This document shows, in pieces, positions 32,270 to 39,512 of a stretch of DNA of 64,000 bases. The stretch spans positions 1,769,326 through 1,833,325 of the forward strand of contig JAOSKN010000002.1 of the NCBI GenBank assembly GCA_027493525.1, given 5' to 3'. The position numbers and the translations under genes were made by a program. Under the pieces are notes generated by a model. It was not told where the DNA came from and searched no databases. It saw nothing but the letters and a program-made list of their open reading frames with translations. Source of the DNA: Planctomycetota bacterium (lineage in GTDB: Bacteria; Planctomycetota; SZUA-567; H5-PLA8). How positions within the stretch are numbered: position 1 is the stretch's first letter; every line of letters starts with the position of its first letter.

Positions 32270-34540
32270 ATGTCCACGAATGCCAGTATTCCGTTCTCTC
32301 TTTCTCGACGCGCCAGCTTGGTCCTGGCCTGCGTCCTACTGGTGCTGCTCGGAGCAGCCCTGTCCGCCGGCCGCTCCCTGCGCCAGGCCGACCCGCCTTC
32401 CGCGGCTCCGGACGCCAAGCCCCCGCGGCGTAAGCTCATCGTCCTGGGGTTCGATGGAGCGGATCCCAGGCTCTGCGAGCGCTGGATGGAGCAGCGCACA
32501 GCAGGGGACTCGGAGCCGGTCCTGCCGCATCTGGCCGAACTGCGGCAGGGCGGCGGCTTTGCCCGGATGCGGACTTCGGTGCCGGCCCAGACGCCCGTCG
32601 CCTGGGCCAGCGTGGCCTGTTCGGCCAATCCGGGGGTGACCGGCATCGCCGATTTCGTGGGGCGGGATCCGGCGACGATGCAGCCTTACCTGACGCTCGT
32701 CGAGCCGACCACGCGCCCGTTCGGCTGGGGGCGCCCGTGGCGCTGGCTGGCGGCATTCGGGGCGGGCTGTCTCTCGCTGCCCCTGTGGATCGGGCTGCTG
32801 CGCCTGGCGTGGCGCGGCACGCGGCATGCGCGCATGCGCGGCGTGCTGGCAGGCCTGGCCGGGCTGGCCCTCGCGGCATCCCTTGGCCACGCGCTGACCG
32901 CATGGCTGCCCTACCGCGTGCGCGCGGGGCGAAACCTGAGGCAGGGCGTGACGCTCTGGCAGGCCGCGGGCGAACGCGGCGCGCGGACGGTCTTCCTGAA
33001 CTTCCCGCTGACCTTTCCCGCCGAACCCGCGCCCGGCCTGAACCTGCTCGCGGGATTCGGCACGCCGGATCTGCTCGGCACGCCCTACTCCTGGACCTTC
33101 TTCGCGCCGGAACTGCAAGAACTCGCCGCCACCGAGACCTTCGGGACGCTCAAGCCTTGGTCTCAAACCGGCCCGGAATTGCGCGGAACGCTCGAAGGCC
33201 CGGAAAGCCCGCTGCGGCCGGGCGAGCGCCCTCTGGTGGAGGTGGCGCTGCGCCCCGCCGAGGGCACGCTGCGGTTGGGGGACGCGCCGGTTCAGGCGCT
33301 GGAGCCCGGCGCGTGGTCGGAGCCGTTCGGCGTCACGCTGCGCTACTCGCCGATCCTCGCGCTGCGCGCCCAGATTCGCGCGATCTGGTGGCGCGACGAG
33401 GCCGACCCCGCGCGCGCGCGACTCCTTGTGGGTCCCCTGATGTTCGACCCGCGGCGCGTTCCGCCGACCGTGCCGCTTTCGTACCCGCGGGGCTACGCGA
33501 GCGAGTTGGCCGAAGCTGTGGGCACGTTCCCCACCGCGGGCTGGGCCATCGCCACCCATCCGGCCAAGGACGGCTACCTCGACGACGCGGGTTTCCTGAA
33601 AGACCTGCATTACGCCTTCGACCGGCACGAGGCGCTGCTGCGGCACGAACTCGCGCGCGACGACTGGGACCTGCTCGCGGCGGTCTTCATGGAGCCCGAT
33701 CGCGCCGGGCATATTCTCTGGAAGCACCTCTCGGACCGGCACCCGCTGCACGATCCGGCGCGGGCCGAGGCCGGCGTGGAGGCGCTGCGCGAAGTATATC
33801 GGCGCATGGACGGCATCGTGGGCGAGGCGCTGGCCCGCGCCAAGGCGCTGGATGCGGACGTGCTGATCCTGAGCGACCACGGCTTCGCGGCCTTCGACCG
33901 GCAGGTGCACCTGAACTCGCTCCTGCGCCAGGCAGGACTGTTGCGCCTGCGGCAGGAGAGCCTGCCCGCGGCCGGCACGCAGGCGATGAGCGGCGAGAAC
34001 CTCAATCGCATCGACTTCGCCCGCACCCAGGCGTACGCGCTGGGCCTTGGCGGGATCTATCTGAACCTGAAAGGCCGCGAGAAGTGGGGCGCCGTGAATG
34101 AAGCCGAGCGTTCGCTCGTCCTGGATGCGGTGGAAGGGACCCTCCTGAAGCTGAAGGATCCCGAGACCGGCAAGCCGATCGTGCGGCGCGTGCTGCGTGG
34201 AGAACGGCTCTATCGCGGCGCCTTAGCCGAGCGATTGCCCGACCTCCAGGTGTGTTTCGAACCGGGTTACCGGGTCAGTTGGGCAACGGTGGTCGGCGGG
34301 GCGCCCGAAGGAGAGCTGGTCGTGCCGAACCGGTCGGACTGGTCCGGCGATCATTGTTCGATCGACCCGGATGAGGTGCCCGGGATTCTCTTCAGCACCA
34401 GGCGGCTGCCCGAGGGGCTCCAGCCGAACCTGACCGACTTAGCGCCCAGCGTCTTGGCGCTGATGGGCTATGAAATAGCGCAGGAATGGAACTGGGAAGG
34501 CACGCCATGGTGGAAGGCGAGCGAGATCCAGGAGCCCTGA
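32270..34540 (+). CDS. Membrane-anchored type I phosphodiesterase/nucleotide pyrophosphatase
   Basis: A 756-residue alkaline-phosphatase-superfamily enzyme with an N-terminal membrane helix (about 15-33). Metal and nucleophile motifs are recognisable: LIVLGFDGADP (Asp62), QTPVAWASVACSANPG with the probable nucleophile Thr108, MEPDRAGHILW (Asp/His), LILSDHGFAAF (Asp-His) and a final WSGDHCSIDPDE (His). Two further hydrophobic stretches at about 155-220 interrupt the domain, an uncommon insertion. The family hydrolyses phosphodiesters or pyrophosphates of nucleotides or lipids; the substrate is not readable. It has its own AT-rich promoter region and no operon partner. Confidence 0.85.
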   Translation: MSTNASIPFSLSRRASLVLACVLLVLLGAALSAGRSLRQADPPSAAPDAKPPRRKLIVLGFDGADPRLCERWMEQRTAGDSEPVLPHLAELRQGGGFARMRTSVPAQTPVAWASVACSANPGVTGIADFVGRDPATMQPYLTLVEPTTRPFGWGRPWRWLAAFGAGCLSLPLWIGLLRLAWRGTRHARMRGVLAGLAGLALAASLGHALTAWLPYRVRAGRNLRQGVTLWQAAGERGARTVFLNFPLTFPAEPAPGLNLLAGFGTPDLLGTPYSWTFFAPELQELAATETFGTLKPWSQTGPELRGTLEGPESPLRPGERPLVEVALRPAEGTLRLGDAPVQALEPGAWSEPFGVTLRYSPILALRAQIRAIWWRDEADPARARLLVGPLMFDPRRVPPTVPLSYPRGYASELAEAVGTFPTAGWAIATHPAKDGYLDDAGFLKDLHYAFDRHEALLRHELARDDWDLLAAVFMEPDRAGHILWKHLSDRHPLHDPARAEAGVEALREVYRRMDGIVGEALARAKALDADVLILSDHGFAAFDRQVHLNSLLRQAGLLRLRQESLPAAGTQAMSGENLNRIDFARTQAYALGLGGIYLNLKGREKWGAVNEAERSLVLDAVEGTLLKLKDPETGKPIVRRVLRGERLYRGALAERLPDLQVCFEPGYRVSWATVVGGAPEGELVVPNRSDWSGDHCSIDPDEVPGILFSTRRLPEGLQPNLTDLAPSVLALMGYEIAQEWNWEGTPWWKASEIQEP

Positions 34541-34573
34541 TAAAATCCGAAGTTGATCCGGAGTCATCTATTG

Positions 34574-34587
34574 TTGCACGAGTGCAA
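34574..34587. promoter_or_regulatory. Inverted repeat TTGCAC-GA-GTGCAA
   Basis: A perfect 6-bp inverted repeat with a 2-nt centre lies 34 nt after the phosphodiesterase stop and 238 nt before the small hypothetical gene. It has no poly-U tail. It could be an operator, but a repeat this short may be chance. The rest of 34541-34824 shows nothing recognisable. Confidence 0.25.
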
Positions 34588-34824
34588 AACTCTGGAATTT
34601 ATGGAGTTGTGAGGTCGCAAAACTACCAACTTAACCCTTGCCCCGCGCGAAAGCTCCGGTATGAACGTTGCTTCGCCATAAGCGGATTGCAGCTTGAGCT
34701 GGAACGAGCCGGGGGGCGGCTGCGGGGTGTTGTTTGGCCCGCCTGCCACGGACGTGTTCAGCCGTTGCCGGTAGTCCGGAATCGAGGGGGGCATTCGATG
34801 CTCTGTCGTGAAGAGGAGGCCACC

Positions 34825-35127
34825 ATGGTCATGACCTCGACTCCATTCTCCGTGGATTACGCGGTCCAGAATATTCCCGCCGTCTCGCGGGTGCTGCGCG
34901 GGATGCCGGAGTTCGCGCGCGGGGTATGGCGCGGCGGCCTGGAAGAGTTCATCTGGATGGTGCCGCAGGGCGGCGGCGTAAGCCAGCCGGTGGCGACGGT
35001 GCGCCTGAGCGACGGCAATTTGCGGCTCGAATGCCAGAGCCGCCATGCGTTGCGCGCGATGCAGGTGCTGATCGACAGTCTGGTCGGCGCGCACCTGATT
35101 CCCAAGGAAGCGGCCAGGGCCCGCTAA
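34825..35127 (+). CDS. Small hypothetical protein
   Basis: 100 residues without a membrane segment or cysteine motif: MVMTSTPFSVDYAVQ, then RVLRGMPEFARGVWRGGLEEF, then SRHALRAMQVLIDSLVGAHL. A strong GAGGAGG (34813-34819) 5 nt before the ATG makes a real start likely, and a clear terminator follows 31 nt after the stop. It has no recognisable family and no operon partner, since the next gene is on the other strand. The short helical C-terminus could be a protein-interaction surface, but no function is claimed. Confidence 0.6.
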   Translation: MVMTSTPFSVDYAVQNIPAVSRVLRGMPEFARGVWRGGLEEFIWMVPQGGGVSQPVATVRLSDGNLRLECQSRHALRAMQVLIDSLVGAHLIPKEAARAR

Positions 35128-35158
35128 CACCCATCGAAGCGAAGCCGGATTCAGATGC

Positions 35159-35200
35159 AAGCGCCCGCCGGAGGAACCCCCTCGGCGGGCGCTTTCGTTT
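35159..35200 (+). terminator. Rho-independent terminator after the small hypothetical gene
   Basis: A 12-bp stem (AAGCGCCCGCCG at 35159-35170 with CGGCGGGCGCTT at 35183-35194) is followed by TCGTTT. It also faces the end of the PhyH gene on the minus strand, but the U-run favours the plus strand. Confidence 0.85.
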
Positions 35201-35223
35201 CCGGGTGCATGAATTCGCGGAGC

Positions 35224-36030
35224 TTACATCTTGTCTGCGCCGCCACAGGGTCCGCCTCCGATGGCCGCTTCGCGCTGTACCACGTTGCCGTTCATGTCCA
35301 GCAGCGGGAAGTAGCCCTTGCTGACCTCGTGGCAGGAAGCCGGCGCGTAGTGGCAGATGTAGCTGCGCCGCCAGCGCGTCTTGCTCTCGTTGGGCGTGGA
35401 GCCGTGCAGCAGGCTGCCATTGAAGAAGAGCACGTCGCCGGGCTCAAGAATCGCCGGAATGGGCGTCATGCCCGGCGGCGGGGGCACGTAGTCCTGGCTG
35501 AAGTTGTACTTGGGGTCGGCCTTCTGCGGGCAGGCGATCTCCATGGTGTGCGTGCCGGGGACGACTTGCAGGCCGCCATTCTCGAGGTCGCTGCGGTCCA
35601 GGGCCAGCCAGGAGGCGATACAGGAGTGCGGCCGGACGCGCAGGTAGTAGTTGTCCTGGTGGAAGGTCTGGCCCTTCGAGCCCGGCGGCTTGTAGTAGAA
35701 CATGCTCTGCGTCGCGATCGGTTCCTCGTTCAGCAGCGCACGCAGCATCTCCGCCACGCGCGGTTCGAGGAGCATCTTCAGCGAGAGGTCGTCCCAGCGG
35801 TGCGGCTGCATCACGCGCGTATAGACCTTCAGGATGTCGCCCTGCGCCTCCTCCCAGCCGTGAAAGGGGTAATGCTTGAGCGCGCGCGTGGCGTGCAGGC
35901 GCATGAAGTGGTCGGTCAGCGCCCAGACTTCGTTGGGCGTGAAGAGCCCGCGGGCGATGTGGTAGCCGTCGCGGTGGAACGCTTCGGTCTCGGCCGGGCT
36001 GAGGACGGTTTCGCACAGGCTGGCGGGCAT
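35224..36030 (-). CDS. Phytanoyl-CoA dioxygenase (PhyH) family protein
   Basis: A 268-residue Fe(II)/2-oxoglutarate oxygenase. The metal triad is seen as His124 and Asp126 (FHQDNY) plus a distal His209 (SLLHGS); Arg219 or Arg221 (TRWRRSY) would bind 2-oxoglutarate. The fold also shows HYLR-like and GGLQVVPGTHTM strands. Planctomycetal PhyH enzymes hydroxylate varied substrates, for example in ectoine, sugar or natural-product metabolism; I cannot say which. The start is at 36030 with GAGGAG 9 nt upstream. It is divergent from an AraC regulator 98 nt away, and the shared region contains repeated TGTAC(A/G)AT motifs, so the AraC protein probably controls it. Confidence 0.9.
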   Translation of the reverse strand: MPASLCETVLSPAETEAFHRDGYHIARGLFTPNEVWALTDHFMRLHATRALKHYPFHGWEEAQGDILKVYTRVMQPHRWDDLSLKMLLEPRVAEMLRALLNEEPIATQSMFYYKPPGSKGQTFHQDNYYLRVRPHSCIASWLALDRSDLENGGLQVVPGTHTMEIACPQKADPKYNFSQDYVPPPPGMTPIPAILEPGDVLFFNGSLLHGSTPNESKTRWRRSYICHYAPASCHEVSKGYFPLLDMNGNVVQREAAIGGGPCGGADKM

Positions 36031-36072
36031 GGTTCGCGCTCCTCGGGATGGGGTGGCTCGGGGGCTTCCATT

Positions 36073-36158
36073 CCTGTACAATCTGACTGTCTGATAAGAA
36101 AGAATACCCCAGGGGCGTAGGGTGATCCATGGATCGTACGGCCATAGACATGTACGAT
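36073..36158. promoter_or_regulatory. TGTAC(A/G)AT repeats in the PhyH/AraC divergent region
   Basis: TGTACAAT begins at about 36075 and TGTACGAT at 36151, and an inverted ATCGTAC lies at 36133-36139, forming with GTACGAT (36152-36158) a perfect 7-bp inverted repeat 12 nt apart. The latter falls in the first codons of the AraC gene, where it could be an autoregulatory site. AraC proteins usually bind direct repeats, so the assignment is tentative. Confidence 0.4.
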
Positions 36159-37064
36159 TCTGCTATTCGGGCGGACGGCCGGCTCCAGGAAACGGGCGCC
36201 GGGCCGCCGGGCCTGCTGGCCACGGGGCATTTCCACGCGCGCTGGCCCTACCGGGTGCTCCGTTCGCGCGGGACGCAGGACTGGCTGTTGACCTATACCT
36301 TGGCCGGGCAGGGGCGGTACCGGCAGCGCGGGGCGGACTTCCGGGCCCGCGCCGGCGACCTGGTGCTCCTGGAGCCCGGGGCGGCGCACGATTACGGATG
36401 CCTGGAGCGCGGCGTATGGGACTTCGTCTGGGCGCACTTCCTGCCGCGCCCGCACTGGCTCGACGCGCTGCGCTGGCCCGCGGAAGGGAAGGGGCTCTAC
36501 CGCCTCCGCGTGGCCGATGCGGGGTCGCGCAAGCGCCTGCGCGCCGCCTTCCTGCGTTGCGACGGCGACGCGCGGCAGGCGCGCTCGGCGCGCGGGGCAT
36601 GGCAGGCCGAGCTGGCGCTCAACGGCCTGGAAGAGACGCTGTTCCTGGCGGCGCGGGAGCACGAACTGGCGCACGGCGCGCGCCGGCTTTCGCCGCCCAT
36701 CCGCCGCGTGGTCGAGCACCTCGCCGGCGCGCTGGCGAAGGACCACGCCGTGGCGGAGCTGGCGCGGCTGGCGCGGCTTTCGCCTTCGCGCTTCGCGCAC
36801 CGCTTCAAGCAGGAGACCGGCGACGCGGCGATCGCGTTCCTGCTGAAACTGCGCCTGCGCGAGGCCGCGCGCATGCTCGCCGTGACCGGCCGCAGCGTCA
36901 AAGAAGCCGCGGCGGAGGTTGGCTTTCACAGCCCGTTTTACTTCAGCCGCTGCTTCTCCCGGCACTTCGGGGTGAGCCCGCGCGAGTACCAGCGCCGCGG
37001 GGGCGGGGGCGGGCGCGGCCAGGGCGAGGGGCCCGGTCCCGCCAAGGCCTCACCCGCGCCGTGA
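36129..37064 (+). CDS. AraC-family transcriptional regulator
   Basis: A 311-residue regulator. Residues about 30-110 form a cupin-like sensor (WLLTYTLAGQGRYRQRGADFRARAGDLVLLEPGA). The C-terminal two-HTH domain (about 195-290) carries DHAVAELARLARLSPSRFAHRFKQETG and SVKEAAAEVGFHSPFYFSRCFSRHFGVSPREYQ. A Gly/Arg/Pro-rich tail of about 20 residues follows. It is divergent from the PhyH gene. GGGTG lies just before ATG 36129; the in-frame ATG 36150 has no ribosome site. It likely activates PhyH in response to its substrate. Confidence 0.93.
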   Translation: MDRTAIDMYDSAIRADGRLQETGAGPPGLLATGHFHARWPYRVLRSRGTQDWLLTYTLAGQGRYRQRGADFRARAGDLVLLEPGAAHDYGCLERGVWDFVWAHFLPRPHWLDALRWPAEGKGLYRLRVADAGSRKRLRAAFLRCDGDARQARSARGAWQAELALNGLEETLFLAAREHELAHGARRLSPPIRRVVEHLAGALAKDHAVAELARLARLSPSRFAHRFKQETGDAAIAFLLKLRLREAARMLAVTGRSVKEAAAEVGFHSPFYFSRCFSRHFGVSPREYQRRGGGGGRGQGEGPGPAKASPAP

Positions 37065-37173
37065 CCCGCGGGTTGCGAGTTGCCGCGCGCCGAATACGGT
37101 GGATCGATCGGCGCCGGCCCGGCGCAGCGGGCGGGAGCAGGGATCGCGAAGCGCCAAGCGGGGAACGCCGCGC

Positions 37174-38616
37174 ATGAATTCAGCCGCCTGGGCCGCGCTG
37201 CTCGCGGCCAGCCGCCAGGGTTCGGGCGCCCCAAGCGATCCGGCCGGCGTCTTTCTGATGCTGGCGGGGATGATCGTCTTCCTCATGCTCCTGGCGGTGG
37301 CGGCGATCGCGGCGCTGAAGAAACGCCCGCGCTACGACGCGGCGCCGGCCCTGCCGCCCTTGGACATGCTCCGTGACGAGCTGGCGCTGCCGGCGCCGGA
37401 ACCGCCCGAGGACCGGGGCGCGCGCCATCGTCATGAGACCGCGCTGGCCGGGCGCGCGCGCTTTGAAGCCTGCCGGATCGCCGCGGATTTGGGCCTGCGC
37501 GGGCGCGGCGAAGGGCGGCCCGCCGGCCCCGTGCGCGTGTTGGCCGGCCCGGGCCCGACGGGCGCCTTGGCGCTTGCCGTCGCGCGGCATTTGGAAGCCT
37601 TCGGCGTCGAGGTCTCCGCGCAGCTCGTGCTGCCCGCGGCGAAGCTGGGAGCGGAGGCGCGGCGCGAGCGGCTGACGCTGGAGCGCGCGCGCGTGAAGAT
37701 CCTGGACGGGCTGGCGCAGCGCGAGCTGGGCCCGCTGGCGCGGCTGGTCATGGGAGTCGAGGACGCGTATCTGCCGCGCATGCGCCGCGAGGACGTTTCG
37801 GCGCTGGCGCTCGAAGCGCGCAAGCTGCATGTCGCCGTGGACCGCCTGGAGGCCTTCGACGCCGTCTTCGTGCCGCCTCCGCCGGACCTCGACGACCTCG
37901 TGATCCCCGTCCCGGAAACGCCGCTTACGCGGGAAGAGACGCGGCTCCTGGATTCGACGGCGCAGGAGCATTACGGCATCCCGGGCGAGGCGCTGATGGA
38001 GCACGCGGGGTACTGGGCGGCGCGGGAGACGTTCCTGGCCGCGCGCGACCTGGCGGCCCGCGCCGGCGAGGAGCCCCGCGTGACCGTGCTCTGCGGGCGC
38101 GGCAACAACGGCGGCGACGGGATGGTGATCGCCCGGCACCTGTTCTGGTGGGGCGTCGTGCCGCGCGTGATCCTGCTCGGCGCGCGCGAGCGCTGCAGCG
38201 AGGACTGCCGCAACAACCTCGACCTGCTGGCGGAAGAAGGCGTGAAGACCGCGCCGCTGCTCGACGCCTCGCAATGGCCCGCATTCGCCGAGGACCTTAA
38301 CGGCAGCCACTTGATCGTCGACGCCCTGCTGGGCACCGGCATGAGCGGCGCGGTGCGCGGGGAAACCGTGGAGGCCATCGCGCGGATCGACGCCGCTCGC
38401 GAGCACGGCGCATGGGTGCTCGCGGTGGACGGACCTTCGGGCCTGGACGTCAACACGGGCGAACCGCTTGGCGCCTGCGTCCGCGCGGACCTCACCGTGA
38501 CCTTCGCCGCGCCGAAGGTGGGGTTCCTCAAGGGCCAGGGCCCGGAGTTGTGCGGCCAGGTGATCCTCGCGGACATCGGGCTGCCGAGGGATTTGTACCT
38601 TAGAAAGTCGCCATGA
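37174..38616 (+). CDS. nnrE: NAD(P)H-hydrate epimerase with degenerate duplicated domain and membrane anchor
   Basis: 480 residues. A membrane helix at about 26-48 is followed by two YjeF_N-like modules. The first (about 85-235) reads VRVLAGPGPTGALALAVARHLEAFG where an active module would have GRGNNGGDG, so it has lost the substrate/K+ site. The second (about 250-475) is intact: VTVLCGRGNNGGDGMVIARHL at about 305, VDALLGTG, and LAVDGPSGLDVNTGEPLG with the catalytic Asp near 418. NnrE repairs the hydrated NAD(P)H S/R epimers; its usual kinase partner domain (NnrD) is absent. Typical bacterial stand-alone NnrE has about 220 residues, so this is a tandem-duplicated, probably membrane-tethered variant. 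GGGGAA precedes the ATG by about 10 nt. Confidence 0.85.
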   Translation: MNSAAWAALLAASRQGSGAPSDPAGVFLMLAGMIVFLMLLAVAAIAALKKRPRYDAAPALPPLDMLRDELALPAPEPPEDRGARHRHETALAGRARFEACRIAADLGLRGRGEGRPAGPVRVLAGPGPTGALALAVARHLEAFGVEVSAQLVLPAAKLGAEARRERLTLERARVKILDGLAQRELGPLARLVMGVEDAYLPRMRREDVSALALEARKLHVAVDRLEAFDAVFVPPPPDLDDLVIPVPETPLTREETRLLDSTAQEHYGIPGEALMEHAGYWAARETFLAARDLAARAGEEPRVTVLCGRGNNGGDGMVIARHLFWWGVVPRVILLGARERCSEDCRNNLDLLAEEGVKTAPLLDASQWPAFAEDLNGSHLIVDALLGTGMSGAVRGETVEAIARIDAAREHGAWVLAVDGPSGLDVNTGEPLGACVRADLTVTFAAPKVGFLKGQGPELCGQVILADIGLPRDLYLRKSP

Positions 38617-38695
38617 ATCCGCATTCTGGTTTTGAGTTTTGAGGCGGGTTTTGGAAACTGGGTGAATCGGGGAAACAGGTCCAGGGAAGAATCGG

Positions 38696-39487
38696 TTGCC
38701 ATCGCTCTCGCTCGAATTCCTCGGCAGCGGCACCTCCACCGGCGTGCCGGCGATCGGCTGCGCGTGCGCGGTCTGCACGTCCGACGATCCGCGTAACCGG
38801 CGGCTGCGGCCCTCCGTGCTGCTGCGCGGGGGCGGGACGGCGGTCGTCGTGGACACCGGCCCGGATTTCCGCGAACAGATGCTGCGCAGCAAGGTCGCGC
38901 GGCTCGACGCGGTCCTGATCACGCACTACCACGCCGACCACGTCGTCGGGATCGACGACCTGCGGCGTTTCAACATGCTGCAGAAGCAGGTGCTGCCCTG
39001 CTGGGCCACCGAGAAGACCCTGGCCAGCCTGCGGCACTCCTTCGGGTACGTCTTCAGCGAGACCCTGCGCCCCGGCCTGCCGAATCTCACCCCCCAGACC
39101 ATCGTGCCGGGACAGCCGTTCGAGATCGGCGAGCTGCGGCTCGAACCGTACGAGATCGACCACCACGTGTTGCCCAACATCGCGTTGAGAATCGCGCGCA
39201 AGGGCACGCAAGGCCCGGTGCTCGTCTACTGCATGGACTGCAAGCGCATCCCCGAGGCCAGTTACGAGGCGCTCGCCGGCGCCGACCTCCTGGTGCTGGA
39301 CATGCTGCGGGAGCAGCCGCATCCGACGCATTTCAACCTCGAGGAAGCGCTTGCCGCCGTCGCGCGCCTGCGCCCGCGAAAGACCTGGTTCGCGCACATG
39401 GCCCACGAGGTCGATCACGCCGCCATCGAGGCCAAGCTCCCGCCGGGGATCCGGCTGGCCTACGACGGTCTGGTCGTGGAGCCGTGA
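38696..39487 (+). CDS. Metallo-beta-lactamase-fold hydrolase, PhnP-like
   Basis: A 263-residue MBL-fold enzyme. The zinc motif HYHADHVVGIDDLRRF, an N-terminal Cys pair (CACAVC), IDHHVLPNIALRIARK and WFAHMAHEVDHAAIEAKLP match the PhnP-type phosphodiesterases, which cleave cyclic phosphodiesters such as cyclic ribose phosphates or other small phosphodiesters. It starts at TTG with AGGGAAG about 6 nt upstream. It is monocistronic with respect to the NnrE gene (79 nt gap) and 25 nt before the glycosyltransferase gene, with which it may be co-transcribed. Substrate not assignable. Confidence 0.82.
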   Translation: MPSLSLEFLGSGTSTGVPAIGCACAVCTSDDPRNRRLRPSVLLRGGGTAVVVDTGPDFREQMLRSKVARLDAVLITHYHADHVVGIDDLRRFNMLQKQVLPCWATEKTLASLRHSFGYVFSETLRPGLPNLTPQTIVPGQPFEIGELRLEPYEIDHHVLPNIALRIARKGTQGPVLVYCMDCKRIPEASYEALAGADLLVLDMLREQPHPTHFNLEEALAAVARLRPRKTWFAHMAHEVDHAAIEAKLPPGIRLAYDGLVVEP

Positions 39488-39512
39488 ACCGCGCGAGGGC
39501 GGACGCCGAACC

